Assembly: GCA_946537835.1 (NCBI GenBank)
Contig: CAMNGB010000003.1
Location: forward strand, 1-43,888
DNA length: 43,888 bases
Source: an uncultured Erysipelotrichaceae bacterium
GTDB lineage: Bacteria > Bacillota_I > Bacilli_A > Erysipelotrichales > Erysipelotrichaceae
Reading direction: 5' to 3'
The position numbers and the translations under genes are program-made. The notes under the pieces were generated by a model. That model searched no databases. It had not been told where the DNA came from and saw only the letters and a list, made by a program, of their open reading frames with translations. Below, piece by piece: positions 1 to 9,301 of the stretch (the first letter of the stretch is position 1; each line of letters opens with the position of its first letter).

Positions 1-48
1 TTTGTTAATATTTCACATTTTGTGGAATAATCATTTTTCCACATTTAT

Positions 49-69
49 GATAAATAACCTTTATTTATC
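49..69. repeat. perfect AT-rich dyad GATAAATAA-CCT-TTATTTATC downstream of mnmG
   Basis: 9-bp arms with 3-nt loop read directly from sequence; function unknown (weak terminator or operator). Confidence 0.5.
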
Positions 70-100
70 AATGTTTTCCGGACTTCTTGTCCTTCCGCAG

Positions 101-1981
101 CTATGATTGTTTCGAACTTCCCTTTCCCTGTCTGATGGCAATGGCAAGCACAGCAATGTCGGCAGGATTGACGCCGGAAATCCGTGATGCCTGTCCGATC
201 GTTGCCGGCCGGTACTGCATCAGCTTCTGTCTTCCTTCCAGGGAAAGATTGTCAACTTCATCATAGTTGAATTCCATGCCCAGCGGAATATTTTCCATGC
301 CTTTCAGACGGGCAGCTTCCCGTCTTGCCTTATCGATATAGCCTTCATACTTGATGTCGATATCGCACTTTTCCGCCAGTTCCGGATCAGCTTCAATGCC
401 GCTGATCTTCAGCAGTTCTTCTGATGTGATCTTCGGTCTTCTGACCAGTTCGGCTCCGTTGATTCCCTTATGTTCACCGGTGCTGTATCCCAGCGGATCC
501 AGATATTCAACGACCGCCGGATCATCCAGTTCATACACGGTGCTGCGCAGCAAGTCTTTCATCTCCTGCAGTTTCTCCGTTTTCTTAAGATACTTTTCCC
601 GTCTCTCTTCAGAAATCAGTCCGACCTGATATCCGGTTTCCAGCAGACGTTCTTCGGCATTGTCATGCCTTAACAGCAGGCGGAATTCTGCCCGTGATGT
701 CAGAAGACGGTACGGTTCGAGCGTTCCCTTGGTCGTCAGATCATCCACAAGAACACCGATATACGCTTCATCCCTGCCGAAGACAATCGGCTTTTTCCCG
801 TCCAGTTTCAGACAGGCATTGATGCCGGCCATGATACCCTGTCCGGCTGCTTCTTCATATCCCGAGGTTCCGTTGACCTGACCGGCCGTAAACAGATTGT
901 CAATGATCTTCGACTCGAACGTCGGCTTCATCTGAATCGGATCCACCGCATCATATTCGATTGCATAGGCATACTTTTTAATGATGCAGTTTTCAAATCC
1001 CGGCAGACTGTGCGTCATCCTTTCCTGTACATCACGCGGAAGCGATGTCGAAAATCCCTGTACATAGGTTGTATCCATGGAAAGGGATTCCGGTTCCAGA
1101 AACAGCAGATGACGCGGCTTATCCTTAAAGCGGACGAGCTTGTCTTCAATGGAAGGACAGTAGCGCGGTCCGACGCCTTTTACCACACCGGAATACATCG
1201 ATGACTTTGTCAGATTTGACAGGATGATCTCATGTGTTTCCGGCGTCGTATATGTCATATAGCAGGGAACCTGCTGATCAAACGGAAGTATTGTTTCTGT
1301 TTCTGATGAAAAATGCAGAAACGCATCCGTGCCGAGCTCGAGGCTTGTCTTTGAAAAATCGATCGACTTTGTCAGAACCCGGGGCGGTGTTCCCGTCTTC
1401 AGACGGAAGGTTCTTAAACCGTTCCGGCGCAGGGATGCGGAAAGATCTTCGGTCGTTTCCTCAAGATCGGGTCCGCCTTTCTTCACCTCATCAGAGATCA
1501 TGTTCACACCGGCCATATAGGTGCCGGTTGTCAGAATGATTATTTCCGAGGAAATAAAGGATCCGTCCTTCAGCCTGACACCTTTCACTTTCTGATTTTC
1601 ACAGACAAGCTCCGTTGCCATGGCTTCCATAACCGTCAGATTTTCCTGATGCAGGCATACATTCTGCATATCCTTTGCATAGGCAATCTTGTCCGACTGG
1701 ACACGTAGTGCTCTGACTCCGGGTCCCTTGGCACTGTTCAGCATCTTGAACTGCAGGGCAGTGCGGTCGGCAGTTATCGGCATCTGACCTCCCAGGGCAT
1801 CGATCTCCCGGACAACAATGCCTTTCGCAGGTCCTCCTACCGACGGATTGCAGGGCATCTTGCCGATATTGCCGATACTCAGAGTCATCAGACAGGTTTT
1901 TTTACGCAAACGGGCAGCAGCCAGTGCAGCTTCAATTCCTGCATGACCGCCGCCGATGACGATAATATCAAAATCACTCAT
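101..1981 (-). CDS. mnmG: tRNA uridine-5-carboxymethylaminomethyl modification enzyme MnmG (GidA)
   Basis: 626 aa ORF; N-terminal FAD-binding MSDFDIIVIGGGHAGIEAALAAAR and characteristic NIGKMPCNPSVGGPAKGIVVREIDALGG. Confidence 0.97.
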   Translation of the reverse strand: MSDFDIIVIGGGHAGIEAALAAARLRKKTCLMTLSIGNIGKMPCNPSVGGPAKGIVVREIDALGGQMPITADRTALQFKMLNSAKGPGVRALRVQSDKIAYAKDMQNVCLHQENLTVMEAMATELVCENQKVKGVRLKDGSFISSEIIILTTGTYMAGVNMISDEVKKGGPDLEETTEDLSASLRRNGLRTFRLKTGTPPRVLTKSIDFSKTSLELGTDAFLHFSSETETILPFDQQVPCYMTYTTPETHEIILSNLTKSSMYSGVVKGVGPRYCPSIEDKLVRFKDKPRHLLFLEPESLSMDTTYVQGFSTSLPRDVQERMTHSLPGFENCIIKKYAYAIEYDAVDPIQMKPTFESKIIDNLFTAGQVNGTSGYEEAAGQGIMAGINACLKLDGKKPIVFGRDEAYIGVLVDDLTTKGTLEPYRLLTSRAEFRLLLRHDNAEERLLETGYQVGLISEERREKYLKKTEKLQEMKDLLRSTVYELDDPAVVEYLDPLGYSTGEHKGINGAELVRRPKITSEELLKISGIEADPELAEKCDIDIKYEGYIDKARREAARLKGMENIPLGMEFNYDEVDNLSLEGRQKLMQYRPATIGQASRISGVNPADIAVLAIAIRQGKGSSKQS

Positions 1982-2873
1982 GATTCAGCTGTTCCACCAT
2001 TTCTGTTATATATGCGGGAATATGATCCCCCAGAAGTTCAAACTGAACTTTTCTGCCGACCTGATATGTTTCCGAAAGCAGTCTGTACATGGTCATGCGC
2101 CCAAACAGTTCACGGATGCGCAGATCCCGGTCATTTGCCTGCACGGCATACGGGAGTGCAATCAGCACTTCATCATCATTGACCTTCAGGCAGTCGGTGC
2201 GGGAACCGCGCACCATTTCCCAGCCGTCTTCTTCCATTCTTTTCTTGGCCAGCCGGCTGCAGGTGTTCCGTTCCTTCTCGCTGCTGCTGTATTTGCCGAT
2301 TTCCTTGTGCATGACCGCAAATTTATGTCGGATTTCATCTCTTGCGAAAACCGCTTCCGGCTCGGTGTTTTCCGCCGCACTCCACAGATCAATGCCTCTC
2401 TGTTCGGCAATGTTCAGAATATCGACGGTGATCCGGGGATGATTGCGGTCAAGGTAACAGTAGCTTTCCAGATTTTTCGGAATTTCAATTCCTGCTTCTT
2501 CAGGATAGATCGGACTGACAAAGAATACGACATCCGTCAGACACAGACAGCTCATCTGCGGAGGTATTTTGCCTTTGGCAGCCTTGGAAATGGCTTCACT
2601 GAGCAGAAGCTGGGAATCATAGCCGGTCGCCGTACCGTACTGGTTCCACATCTGCCGCAGTGACAGCCTTTTTACCGAATCAAAATGAGCATAACCGATG
2701 AGTCCCTTGCGGCGGCTGTGAGCAGGACGCGCAAAAAAGAACAGCAGATCTCCCTTGCGGAAGTCTGTGAACTTTTTGCGGCTGGAAAGACGCCAGAACA
2801 GAATATCCTTGTTTCTGCACAGGCGGTGATATTCCAGCATTTTTTCATCTGTCACATAGGCAATCGAACTCAT
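1974..2873 (-). CDS. PUA-like/EVE-type domain protein with uncharacterised C-terminal domain
   Basis: 299 aa ORF; N-terminal half (FRKGDLLFFFARPAHSRRKGLIGYAHFD...) resembles EVE/PUA-like folds; overlaps the mnmG start by 8 nt (ATGAGTGA). Domain call is by pattern only. Confidence 0.5.
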   Translation of the reverse strand: MSSIAYVTDEKMLEYHRLCRNKDILFWRLSSRKKFTDFRKGDLLFFFARPAHSRRKGLIGYAHFDSVKRLSLRQMWNQYGTATGYDSQLLLSEAISKAAKGKIPPQMSCLCLTDVVFFVSPIYPEEAGIEIPKNLESYCYLDRNHPRITVDILNIAEQRGIDLWSAAENTEPEAVFARDEIRHKFAVMHKEIGKYSSSEKERNTCSRLAKKRMEEDGWEMVRGSRTDCLKVNDDEVLIALPYAVQANDRDLRIRELFGRMTMYRLLSETYQVGRKVQFELLGDHIPAYITEMVEQLNHE

Positions 2874-2893
2874 CGGTTTTTCCTTTCAGTGAA

Positions 2894-4561
2894 TCAGAAC
2901 AGTCCGTAGGTGTTTCCGTCTTCGTCAACACCCATGTTTACAGCTGCCGGAACTTTCGGCAGGCCCGGCATGGTCAGAATATTGCCGGTATAGGCAACAA
3001 CGAAACCGGCACCGGCAGAGATGCTCAGATCTCTGACATGAATCGTGAAGTTTCTCGGTCTGCCCTTCAGCTTGTCATTGTCGGTCAGGGACAGCGGTGT
3101 CTTGGCCATGCATACCGGCAGCTTGTCCCAGCCGTTTTTAATGAATGTTTCGATCTTTTCTTTTGCCAGATCCGTGTATTCGACACCATCGGCACCGTAT
3201 ACCGTCTTCGAGATCTTTTCAATCTTGCTTTCGATGCTTTCATCCGTGTCATAGATGAAGGAGAAATTGTTGTCATCATCGGTCAGACGCACAACTTCGG
3301 CTGCCAGTTCCTGCATGCCGTCGCCGCCTCTTGCCCAGCCGTCGGCTTCCGCTACCGGATGGCCGTTCTCATGACACCAGTCGAGCAGAGCCTTGACTTC
3401 TGCCGGGGTGTCCTTGGAGAACTTGTTGACAGCGACTACATACGGCAGATTGAAAGCCTTGATGCTTTCGATATGCTTGGCAAGGTTTTCCGTACCGCTC
3501 AGCAGTGCCTCGATATTTTCTTCATCGAGATTTTCCTGTTCAACACCGCCGTGCATCTTCAGGGCTCTGACGGTCGCAACAAGTACAACGGCGCTCGGCT
3601 TCAGGTTTGCACTGCGGCACTTGATGTCGAGGAACTTTTCAGCACCGAGATCGGCACCGAATCCGGCTTCGGTAACAACATAGTCTGCCAGTTTCAGGGC
3701 AAGTGTTGTTGCCGCAACAGAGTTGCAGCCGTGAGCGATATTGGCGAAAGGTCCGCCGTGTACAAGAACCGGTGTATGTTCCAGTGTCTGTACAAGATTC
3801 GGCTTCAGAGCTTCCTTCATGACAACTGTAGCGGCACCGGCAGCACCGATATCCTTTACGGTTACCGGCTGATCATCATATGTATAGGCAACAACGCATC
3901 TGGAGATTCTTTCTTCAAAGTCCTTCAGATCTTTGGAGAGGCAGAGGATCGCCATGACTTCGGTCGCAACCGTAATGACAAAATGATCTTCTCTTTCCAC
4001 ACCGTTGGACTTCTTCTTCTGACCGATCGTAATATCACGCAGTGTACGGTCATTCATATCCAGGCATCTCTTCCAGGCAACCTTTGCAGGATCGATATTC
4101 AGCGGATTTCCCTGGAAGATGGAGTTGTCCAGCATAGCCGCAATCAGATTGTTGGCAGTTGTAATGGCATGCATATCTCCGGTGAAATGCAGATTGATGG
4201 CTTCCATCGGCACTACCTGGGCATATCCGCCGCCGGTTGCGCCGCCCTTTAAGCCGAATACGGGACCGAGAGACGGCTCACGCAGACAGGCCATGACGTT
4301 CTTTCCGGCCTTTGCCAGACCGTCGGCAAGACCGATCGTTGTGGTGGATTTGCCTTCGCCGGCCTTGGTCGGGTTGATTGCTGTAACAAGAATCAGTTTT
4401 CCGTCCGGATTGTTCTTTACGGTTTCCTTCAGTCCGTCGGACAGTTTTGCTTTGTCGTTTCCGTAGGGTTCCAGGAATTTTTCGTCAATTCCTGCTTTTC
4501 TGGCAATTACCTTGATGTCTTCCAATGTAGCTGCCTGGGCAATTCTCAAATCGTTGTTCAT
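2894..4561 (-). CDS. fhs: formate--tetrahydrofolate ligase
   Basis: 555 aa; TAINPTKAGEGKSTTTIGLADGL, CLREPSLGPVFGLKGGATGGGYAQVVPMEAINLHFTGD motifs. Confidence 0.98.
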   Translation of the reverse strand: MNNDLRIAQAATLEDIKVIARKAGIDEKFLEPYGNDKAKLSDGLKETVKNNPDGKLILVTAINPTKAGEGKSTTTIGLADGLAKAGKNVMACLREPSLGPVFGLKGGATGGGYAQVVPMEAINLHFTGDMHAITTANNLIAAMLDNSIFQGNPLNIDPAKVAWKRCLDMNDRTLRDITIGQKKKSNGVEREDHFVITVATEVMAILCLSKDLKDFEERISRCVVAYTYDDQPVTVKDIGAAGAATVVMKEALKPNLVQTLEHTPVLVHGGPFANIAHGCNSVAATTLALKLADYVVTEAGFGADLGAEKFLDIKCRSANLKPSAVVLVATVRALKMHGGVEQENLDEENIEALLSGTENLAKHIESIKAFNLPYVVAVNKFSKDTPAEVKALLDWCHENGHPVAEADGWARGGDGMQELAAEVVRLTDDDNNFSFIYDTDESIESKIEKISKTVYGADGVEYTDLAKEKIETFIKNGWDKLPVCMAKTPLSLTDNDKLKGRPRNFTIHVRDLSISAGAGFVVAYTGNILTMPGLPKVPAAVNMGVDEDGNTYGLF

Positions 4562-4580
4562 GTAGGCCTCCTCCTGTTAT

Positions 4581-5177
4581 TCATCCCATGCGCCGGCGGT
4601 CAGCCAGGGCATGTGCCAAAGTAATTTCATCCGCGTAATCAAGCATGCCGCCGGAAGGCAGTCCGTGGGCAATCCTCGTAACAAGAACATTCGGACACTG
4701 TTCCTTCAGCAGCTTGCTTAAATACATGGCAGTGGTTTCACCATCCATTGTGGTGCTTGTGGCAAGAATCACTTCATCGGCATTTTCTGCCCGTTTCAGC
4801 AATTCATCAATATTCAGATCTTCCGGCATCATTCCCTTAGAAGAAGAAATCAGTCCGTTCAGCACATGGTAAACACCGCGGTATTCATTGGTCTTTTCCA
4901 TGGCCAGTACATCCTTGGCGGATTGTACAACAAATATCAGTTTCTTATTTCTACTATTGTCGGAACAGATCGCACATTCACTGTCTTCTGACAGGTTGCC
5001 GCAGATGCGGCAACGTGTCAGCTTTTCCTTGACATTCACCAGAGCCTGGGCAAATTCCCTGACATCCAGATCCTCCATGTCGGTAACTGACAGTGCATAC
5101 CTTTCCGCTGTCTTTTCACCGACACCCGGCAGCCGCCGGAAGCGTTCGATCAGTTCCTGCAGACTTCTCGGATACAT
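4581..5177 (-). CDS. recR: recombination mediator RecR
   Basis: 198 aa; LIERFRRLPGVGEKTAERYAL, C4 zinc-finger CRICGNLSEDSECAIC, Toprim. Confidence 0.97.
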   Translation of the reverse strand: MYPRSLQELIERFRRLPGVGEKTAERYALSVTDMEDLDVREFAQALVNVKEKLTRCRICGNLSEDSECAICSDNSRNKKLIFVVQSAKDVLAMEKTNEYRGVYHVLNGLISSSKGMMPEDLNIDELLKRAENADEVILATSTTMDGETTAMYLSKLLKEQCPNVLVTRIAHGLPSGGMLDYADEITLAHALADRRRMG

Positions 5178-5180
5178 GAA

Positions 5181-5480
5181 TTACATCCCCGGAAGTTTCA
5201 GCCCGGATGTCGCAGCTCCGAGTTTCTCTTCCCGGTCTGCCGCAGCCTTGCCTACGGCATCATTCTGGGCAATCAGGATCAGATCCTGCAGCATTTCCCT
5301 GTCATCGGCATTCATCAGCTCTTCGGGAATGACAATTTCCTGCATCTCGTGGCGTCCGTTGATTTTGACCGTTACACCCTGAGATGTACCTTCATAGACT
5401 GTTTCATTCAGTTCTTCTTCAATATTGCTCAGATTCTGCTGCATTTTCTGAGCCTGTTCCATAAGTTTCTGCAGATCCAT
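5181..5480 (-). CDS. YbaB/EbfC family nucleoid-associated protein
   Basis: 99 aa; MDLQKLMEQAQKMQQNL..., located between dnaX and recR as in B. subtilis (yaaK). Confidence 0.92.
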   Translation of the reverse strand: MDLQKLMEQAQKMQQNLSNIEEELNETVYEGTSQGVTVKINGRHEMQEIVIPEELMNADDREMLQDLILIAQNDAVGKAAADREEKLGAATSGLKLPGM

Positions 5481-5491
5481 CGTTCTCTCTC

Positions 5492-7258
5492 CTATATAAT
5501 TTCAACATTCTCAGCTCCGAACAGAGCCTTGATTCTGTCTTCTGCCGTTTCTTCTTTCTTTTTCTCTTCCGGATACCGTTCAATATGGCAGGCTTCCGGC
5601 AGACTGTTGCTGTGCATCAGTGTACGGAATGTACGCGATGCCTCCTTAAACTGGCTTTCCGTTACCGCAAAGATCATCTTGTCGATATCCAGCCGTTTTT
5701 TAATAAAACGATACAGTTCTTCGTTCATTGCCCGGTCATTGATTCTGTCTGCCGCCGCATTGTTGCTGCAGATCAGGATCAGACAGTCCTTTCCGGACGC
5801 ACCGATCTTTGTATCATGCAGAAGTGCCGTATATCTGCGGCTGGTCAGATCCATCATTGCATAGACATGATCGAACAGTTCTTCATCTGTTTTCTTTTCA
5901 TCCTTGCGGCACTGTACCAGCAGTTCCATCAGATCAAACGTGATTTTTCCGCCTTCTGCACCGGCAGATGCCGGAATCATATCAGAAACAGGCGCACTCA
6001 TCACCGGTTCTGCCTCTTCTTCCGGTTCATCGGCAGCCTCAACGGTCTTTTCCGCTGCCGGCATAAATACCGGTTCTTCCTTTACTGATGGTTCCGGTAC
6101 GGCAGGTTCTGCCGGTTTTGCTTTGACAACCGGCTGTTCCGGCCTGATTTTTTCAGCCGGCGCTGCATATGAAACCTGATTTCTTTCTTCGGTTGCCAGT
6201 TTCAGGCATACAACCTCAAAAACTGTCACTGCCGACTGGGCAAAACGGAATCTGTCACGGGCCGCAATCAGTTCTTCAGCTATATGCATGCATGATAAAG
6301 GCGATGCCATATTCCCGATTTCTTCCGCTTCTTCCCGCGTCAGAACCTTCAGAAGTGCTGTTTTATGCGTATTGGCATAAACAGCCGTATCTTTCATGAC
6401 ATCCAGCAGACCGTCGGTAAATCTCTGCAGGTCAATACCCCGCTGCTCATAGTTCCGGATTCTTTCCAGGATTCCTTCCAGATTGCAGTTCAGTATATCT
6501 TTTACAAGTTCAACCTTTTCGGCTGTCGTTGTCAGACCGTATATTCTGTCGATTGCTTCAACCGTGATTTCATCACCGGTATAGGAAGCACACTGATCCA
6601 TAATGCTCAGCGCATCACGCATTCCGCCTTCTGCCAGAACCGCAATCAGCTCAGCAGCCTCGGATTCCAGCAGAATCTTCTCTTTTTCGGCAATTCCCAG
6701 CAGATGATCGCGTATCTGGTCCTTTCTGACCTTTGTAAAGTCATATCTCTGGCAGCGGGAAATGATTGTCGGCAGAAGTTTCTGCGGATCCGTCGTTGCC
6801 AGGACAAAAATAACATTTTCCGGCGGCTCTTCCAGTGTTTTCAGAAGTGCTGAAGAAGCAGCACTGGAAAGCTGATGAACTTCGTCAATAATATATATTT
6901 TATATTTTCCCTGCATCGGAGCCAGACGGGAACGGTCGATCAGATCTCTGATATCTTCCACGTGTGTCTCGTTTGCGGCATTGATTTCAATAATATCCGG
7001 ATGGGTACCGTTATTTGCGGCAATACAGTTTTCACATTCACCGCACGGTGCCTTTTCAGGATGGTCACAGTTCACTGCCTTCGCAAGAAGTCTTGCCATT
7101 GTCGTCTTGCCGGTGCCTCTCGGACCGCAAAACAGGTATGCATGGCCTGTTTTATTGTTTCTTACGGCATTTTTGATTGACCTGACAATATATTCCTGCC
7201 CGACAACTTCCTCAAATGTGGCAGATCTGTATTTCTGATAAAGAGCTGTTTTTGCCAT
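5492..7258 (-). CDS. dnaX: DNA polymerase III subunit gamma/tau
   Basis: 588 aa; ALYQKYRSATFEEVVGQEYIVRSIKNAV, GPRGTGKTTMARLLAKAVNC, zinc motif. Confidence 0.97.
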   Translation of the reverse strand: MAKTALYQKYRSATFEEVVGQEYIVRSIKNAVRNNKTGHAYLFCGPRGTGKTTMARLLAKAVNCDHPEKAPCGECENCIAANNGTHPDIIEINAANETHVEDIRDLIDRSRLAPMQGKYKIYIIDEVHQLSSAASSALLKTLEEPPENVIFVLATTDPQKLLPTIISRCQRYDFTKVRKDQIRDHLLGIAEKEKILLESEAAELIAVLAEGGMRDALSIMDQCASYTGDEITVEAIDRIYGLTTTAEKVELVKDILNCNLEGILERIRNYEQRGIDLQRFTDGLLDVMKDTAVYANTHKTALLKVLTREEAEEIGNMASPLSCMHIAEELIAARDRFRFAQSAVTVFEVVCLKLATEERNQVSYAAPAEKIRPEQPVVKAKPAEPAVPEPSVKEEPVFMPAAEKTVEAADEPEEEAEPVMSAPVSDMIPASAGAEGGKITFDLMELLVQCRKDEKKTDEELFDHVYAMMDLTSRRYTALLHDTKIGASGKDCLILICSNNAAADRINDRAMNEELYRFIKKRLDIDKMIFAVTESQFKEASRTFRTLMHSNSLPEACHIERYPEEKKKEETAEDRIKALFGAENVEII

Positions 7259-7289
7259 CCTTTTTCTCCTGATTTAAACATTATAACAA

Positions 7290-7317
7290 AAATACCTGCA
7301 TACTATAGCAGGTATTT
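7290..7317 (-). terminator. intrinsic terminator after tadA
   Basis: Minus strand AAATACCTGCTATAGTATGCAGGTATTTTTGTT hairpin plus T-run. Confidence 0.7.
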
Positions 7318-7324
7318 GCCGTCT

Positions 7325-7810
7325 TTAAAGACTTTTCGGACCGATCTTCTTAATCTTTCTTTTGTTTCTGAAAAATTCTGACAGAATCGCTGCACATTCT
7401 TCTTTCAGAATACCGCTGTGTACTTCTTTCGGATATGCTCTGAGATGAGGAAGCGTCCTGATCTGGATCAGGGAATCAACTGTTCCTGCCTTTTCATCTG
7501 CAGTTCCGTAGTACAGGGCATGAAGACGGGCATTTTCAATTGCACCGGTGCACATCATGCAAGGTTCCAGTGTTACATACAGATCACAGTCCTGAAGACA
7601 CCATGTATTCAGCTTTTTATTGGCTTTCTGAATTGCCAGCAGCTCCGCATGTGCAGTCGCAGCCTGGTTTTTTTCACGCAGATTATGTGCTCTGGCTATG
7701 ATCCTTCCATCTTTTACAATGACACAGCCGACAGGCACTTCATCCATATTTCTTGCTTTTTCAGCCTCTTTCAAGGCTTTTCTCATGTAATATTCTGCAT
7801 TCTTTTCCAT
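7325..7810 (-). CDS. tadA: tRNA-adenosine deaminase TadA
   Basis: Cytidine/deoxycytidylate deaminase motifs TAHAELLAI and TLEPCMMCTGAI. The 201 aa track ORF is over-extended; start reassigned to MEKNAEYYM at 7810 because upstream sequence is SRP RNA. Confidence 0.92.
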   Translation of the reverse strand: MEKNAEYYMRKALKEAEKARNMDEVPVGCVIVKDGRIIARAHNLREKNQAATAHAELLAIQKANKKLNTWCLQDCDLYVTLEPCMMCTGAIENARLHALYYGTADEKAGTVDSLIQIRTLPHLRAYPKEVHSGILKEECAAILSEFFRNKRKIKKIGPKSL

Positions 7811-7820
7811 AAAAATAAAA

Positions 7821-7896
7821 TGGCACACGCAGACAGAGGGTTGTATGGCTGCTACCTTCCGGTCCTGACCAGGTTCTATCCATGAGTGCTGTGCCA
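7821..7896 (-). ncRNA. ffs: signal recognition particle RNA (small bacterial type)
   Basis: Minus strand contains the conserved SRP apical core ACCTGGTCAGGACCGGAAGGTAGCAGCCA, closed by terminal complementarity TGGCACA/TGTGCCA. Confidence 0.93.
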
Positions 7897-7901
7897 CTGG
7901 T

Positions 7902-7930
7902 ATTATAACCGAATCTTTTTCATGAAACAA
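7902..7930 (-). promoter_or_regulatory. sigma-A-type promoter of SRP RNA
   Basis: Minus strand TTGTTT - 17 bp - TATAAT positioned just upstream of the RNA 5' end. Confidence 0.8.
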
Positions 7931-7939
7931 CTAAATAAA

Positions 7940-7975
7940 AAACAGATTATGTTTCACGTGAAACAAAATCTGTTT
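7940..7975 (-). terminator. serS terminator-like hairpin containing parS
   Basis: AAACAGATT-a-TGTTTCACGTGAAACA-a-AATCTGTTT dyad within 11 nt of the serS stop codon. Confidence 0.65.
7950..7965. promoter_or_regulatory. parS: parS (ParB/Spo0J binding site)
   Basis: TGTTTCACGTGAAACA, a perfect match to the consensus TGTTNCACGTGAAACA. Confidence 0.93.
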
Positions 7976-7985
7976 TACATGTTTC

Positions 7986-9287
7986 TCAGAAGGATTTCTT
8001 TGTTTCCGGAGCCTTAATCAGTTCCTGACCGCCCATATACGGACGCAGGGGTTCCGGAATACGGATCGTTCCGTCTTCATTCAGGTTATTTTCAAGGAAT
8101 GCAATCAGCATACGCGGCGGAGCAACTACGGTATTGTTCAGTGTATGTGCGAAATAATTGCCGTTTTCTCCCTTGATGCGGATACCGAGTCTTCTTGCCT
8201 GGGCATCACCCAGGTTGCTGCAGCTTCCGACCTCAAAGTATTTCTTCTGACGCGGAGACCAGGCCTCAACGTCACAGCTCTTGACCTTCAGGTCTGCCAG
8301 GTCACCTGAACAGCATTCCAGTGTTCTTACCGGAATATCCAGGGAACGGAAGAATTCGACACTGTTCTTCCAGAGCTGATCATACCAGTACGGAGAATCT
8401 TCCGGCTCGCACACAACAACCATTTCCTGCTTTTCAAACTGATGCACACGATACAGACCGCGCTCTTCAATGCCGTGCGCACCGACTTCCTTGCGGAAAC
8501 ACGGGCTGTAGCTGGTCAGTGTATAGGGAAGATCTTCCTTTTTCAGAATCTGACCCATGAAACGGCCAATCATGGAATGTTCCGATGTACCGATCAGATA
8601 CAGGTCTTCTCCTTCGATCTTGTACATCATATTCTGCATTTCCGCAAAGCTCATGACACCGTTGACTACACTGCCGTGAATCATGAACGGCGGAATGAAA
8701 TATTCAAAGCCGCGGTTGATCATGAAATCACGGGCATAGGACAGAATCGAAGAATGCAGTCTGGCAATATCACCTTTCAGATAATAGAAGCCGTTGCCGG
8801 ATGTTCTTCCGGCACTGTCAAGGTCAATGCCCGCGACTTTTTCGATAATATCGATATGATACGGAATTTCATAATCCGGAACGACCGGATCGCCGTATTT
8901 CTGAATTTCTACATTTTCAGAGTCATCTTTGCCAATCGGAACAGACGGATCGATGATATTCGGAATGACCATCATTCTTTCCCGGATATCCGCTTCCAGC
9001 TTCTGTTCAAGAACTTCCAGGTCTTCCAGTTCCTGACCGATATTCTTGACCTGCTGCTTGACCTGTTCGGCTTCTTCTTTCTTGCCTTCCTTCATCAGAC
9101 CGCCGATCTGTTTGGACAGGCGGTTGCGGTCGGCTCTCAGACCGTCGCCCTTTGTCTTTGCGGCACGATACTGAGTATCCATTTCTGCTACTTCATCAAC
9201 CAGTACAAGTTTTTCATCCTGAAACTTCTTTCTGATGTTTTCCTTTACGAGTTCGGGATTTTCACGAATCAGTTTAATGTCTATCAT
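7986..9287 (-). CDS. serS: seryl-tRNA synthetase
   Basis: 433 aa; MIDIKLIRENPELVKENI, class II motifs including TLNNTVVAPPRMLIAFLENN. Confidence 0.98.
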   Translation of the reverse strand: MIDIKLIRENPELVKENIRKKFQDEKLVLVDEVAEMDTQYRAAKTKGDGLRADRNRLSKQIGGLMKEGKKEEAEQVKQQVKNIGQELEDLEVLEQKLEADIRERMMVIPNIIDPSVPIGKDDSENVEIQKYGDPVVPDYEIPYHIDIIEKVAGIDLDSAGRTSGNGFYYLKGDIARLHSSILSYARDFMINRGFEYFIPPFMIHGSVVNGVMSFAEMQNMMYKIEGEDLYLIGTSEHSMIGRFMGQILKKEDLPYTLTSYSPCFRKEVGAHGIEERGLYRVHQFEKQEMVVVCEPEDSPYWYDQLWKNSVEFFRSLDIPVRTLECCSGDLADLKVKSCDVEAWSPRQKKYFEVGSCSNLGDAQARRLGIRIKGENGNYFAHTLNNTVVAPPRMLIAFLENNLNEDGTIRIPEPLRPYMGGQELIKAPETKKSF

Positions 9288-9301
9288 TTCTTACCTCCGA
9301 A

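Noticed and set aside
7811-7930. N-terminal extension of the tadA track ORF
   Set aside because: The extension is the translated SRP RNA and its promoter.
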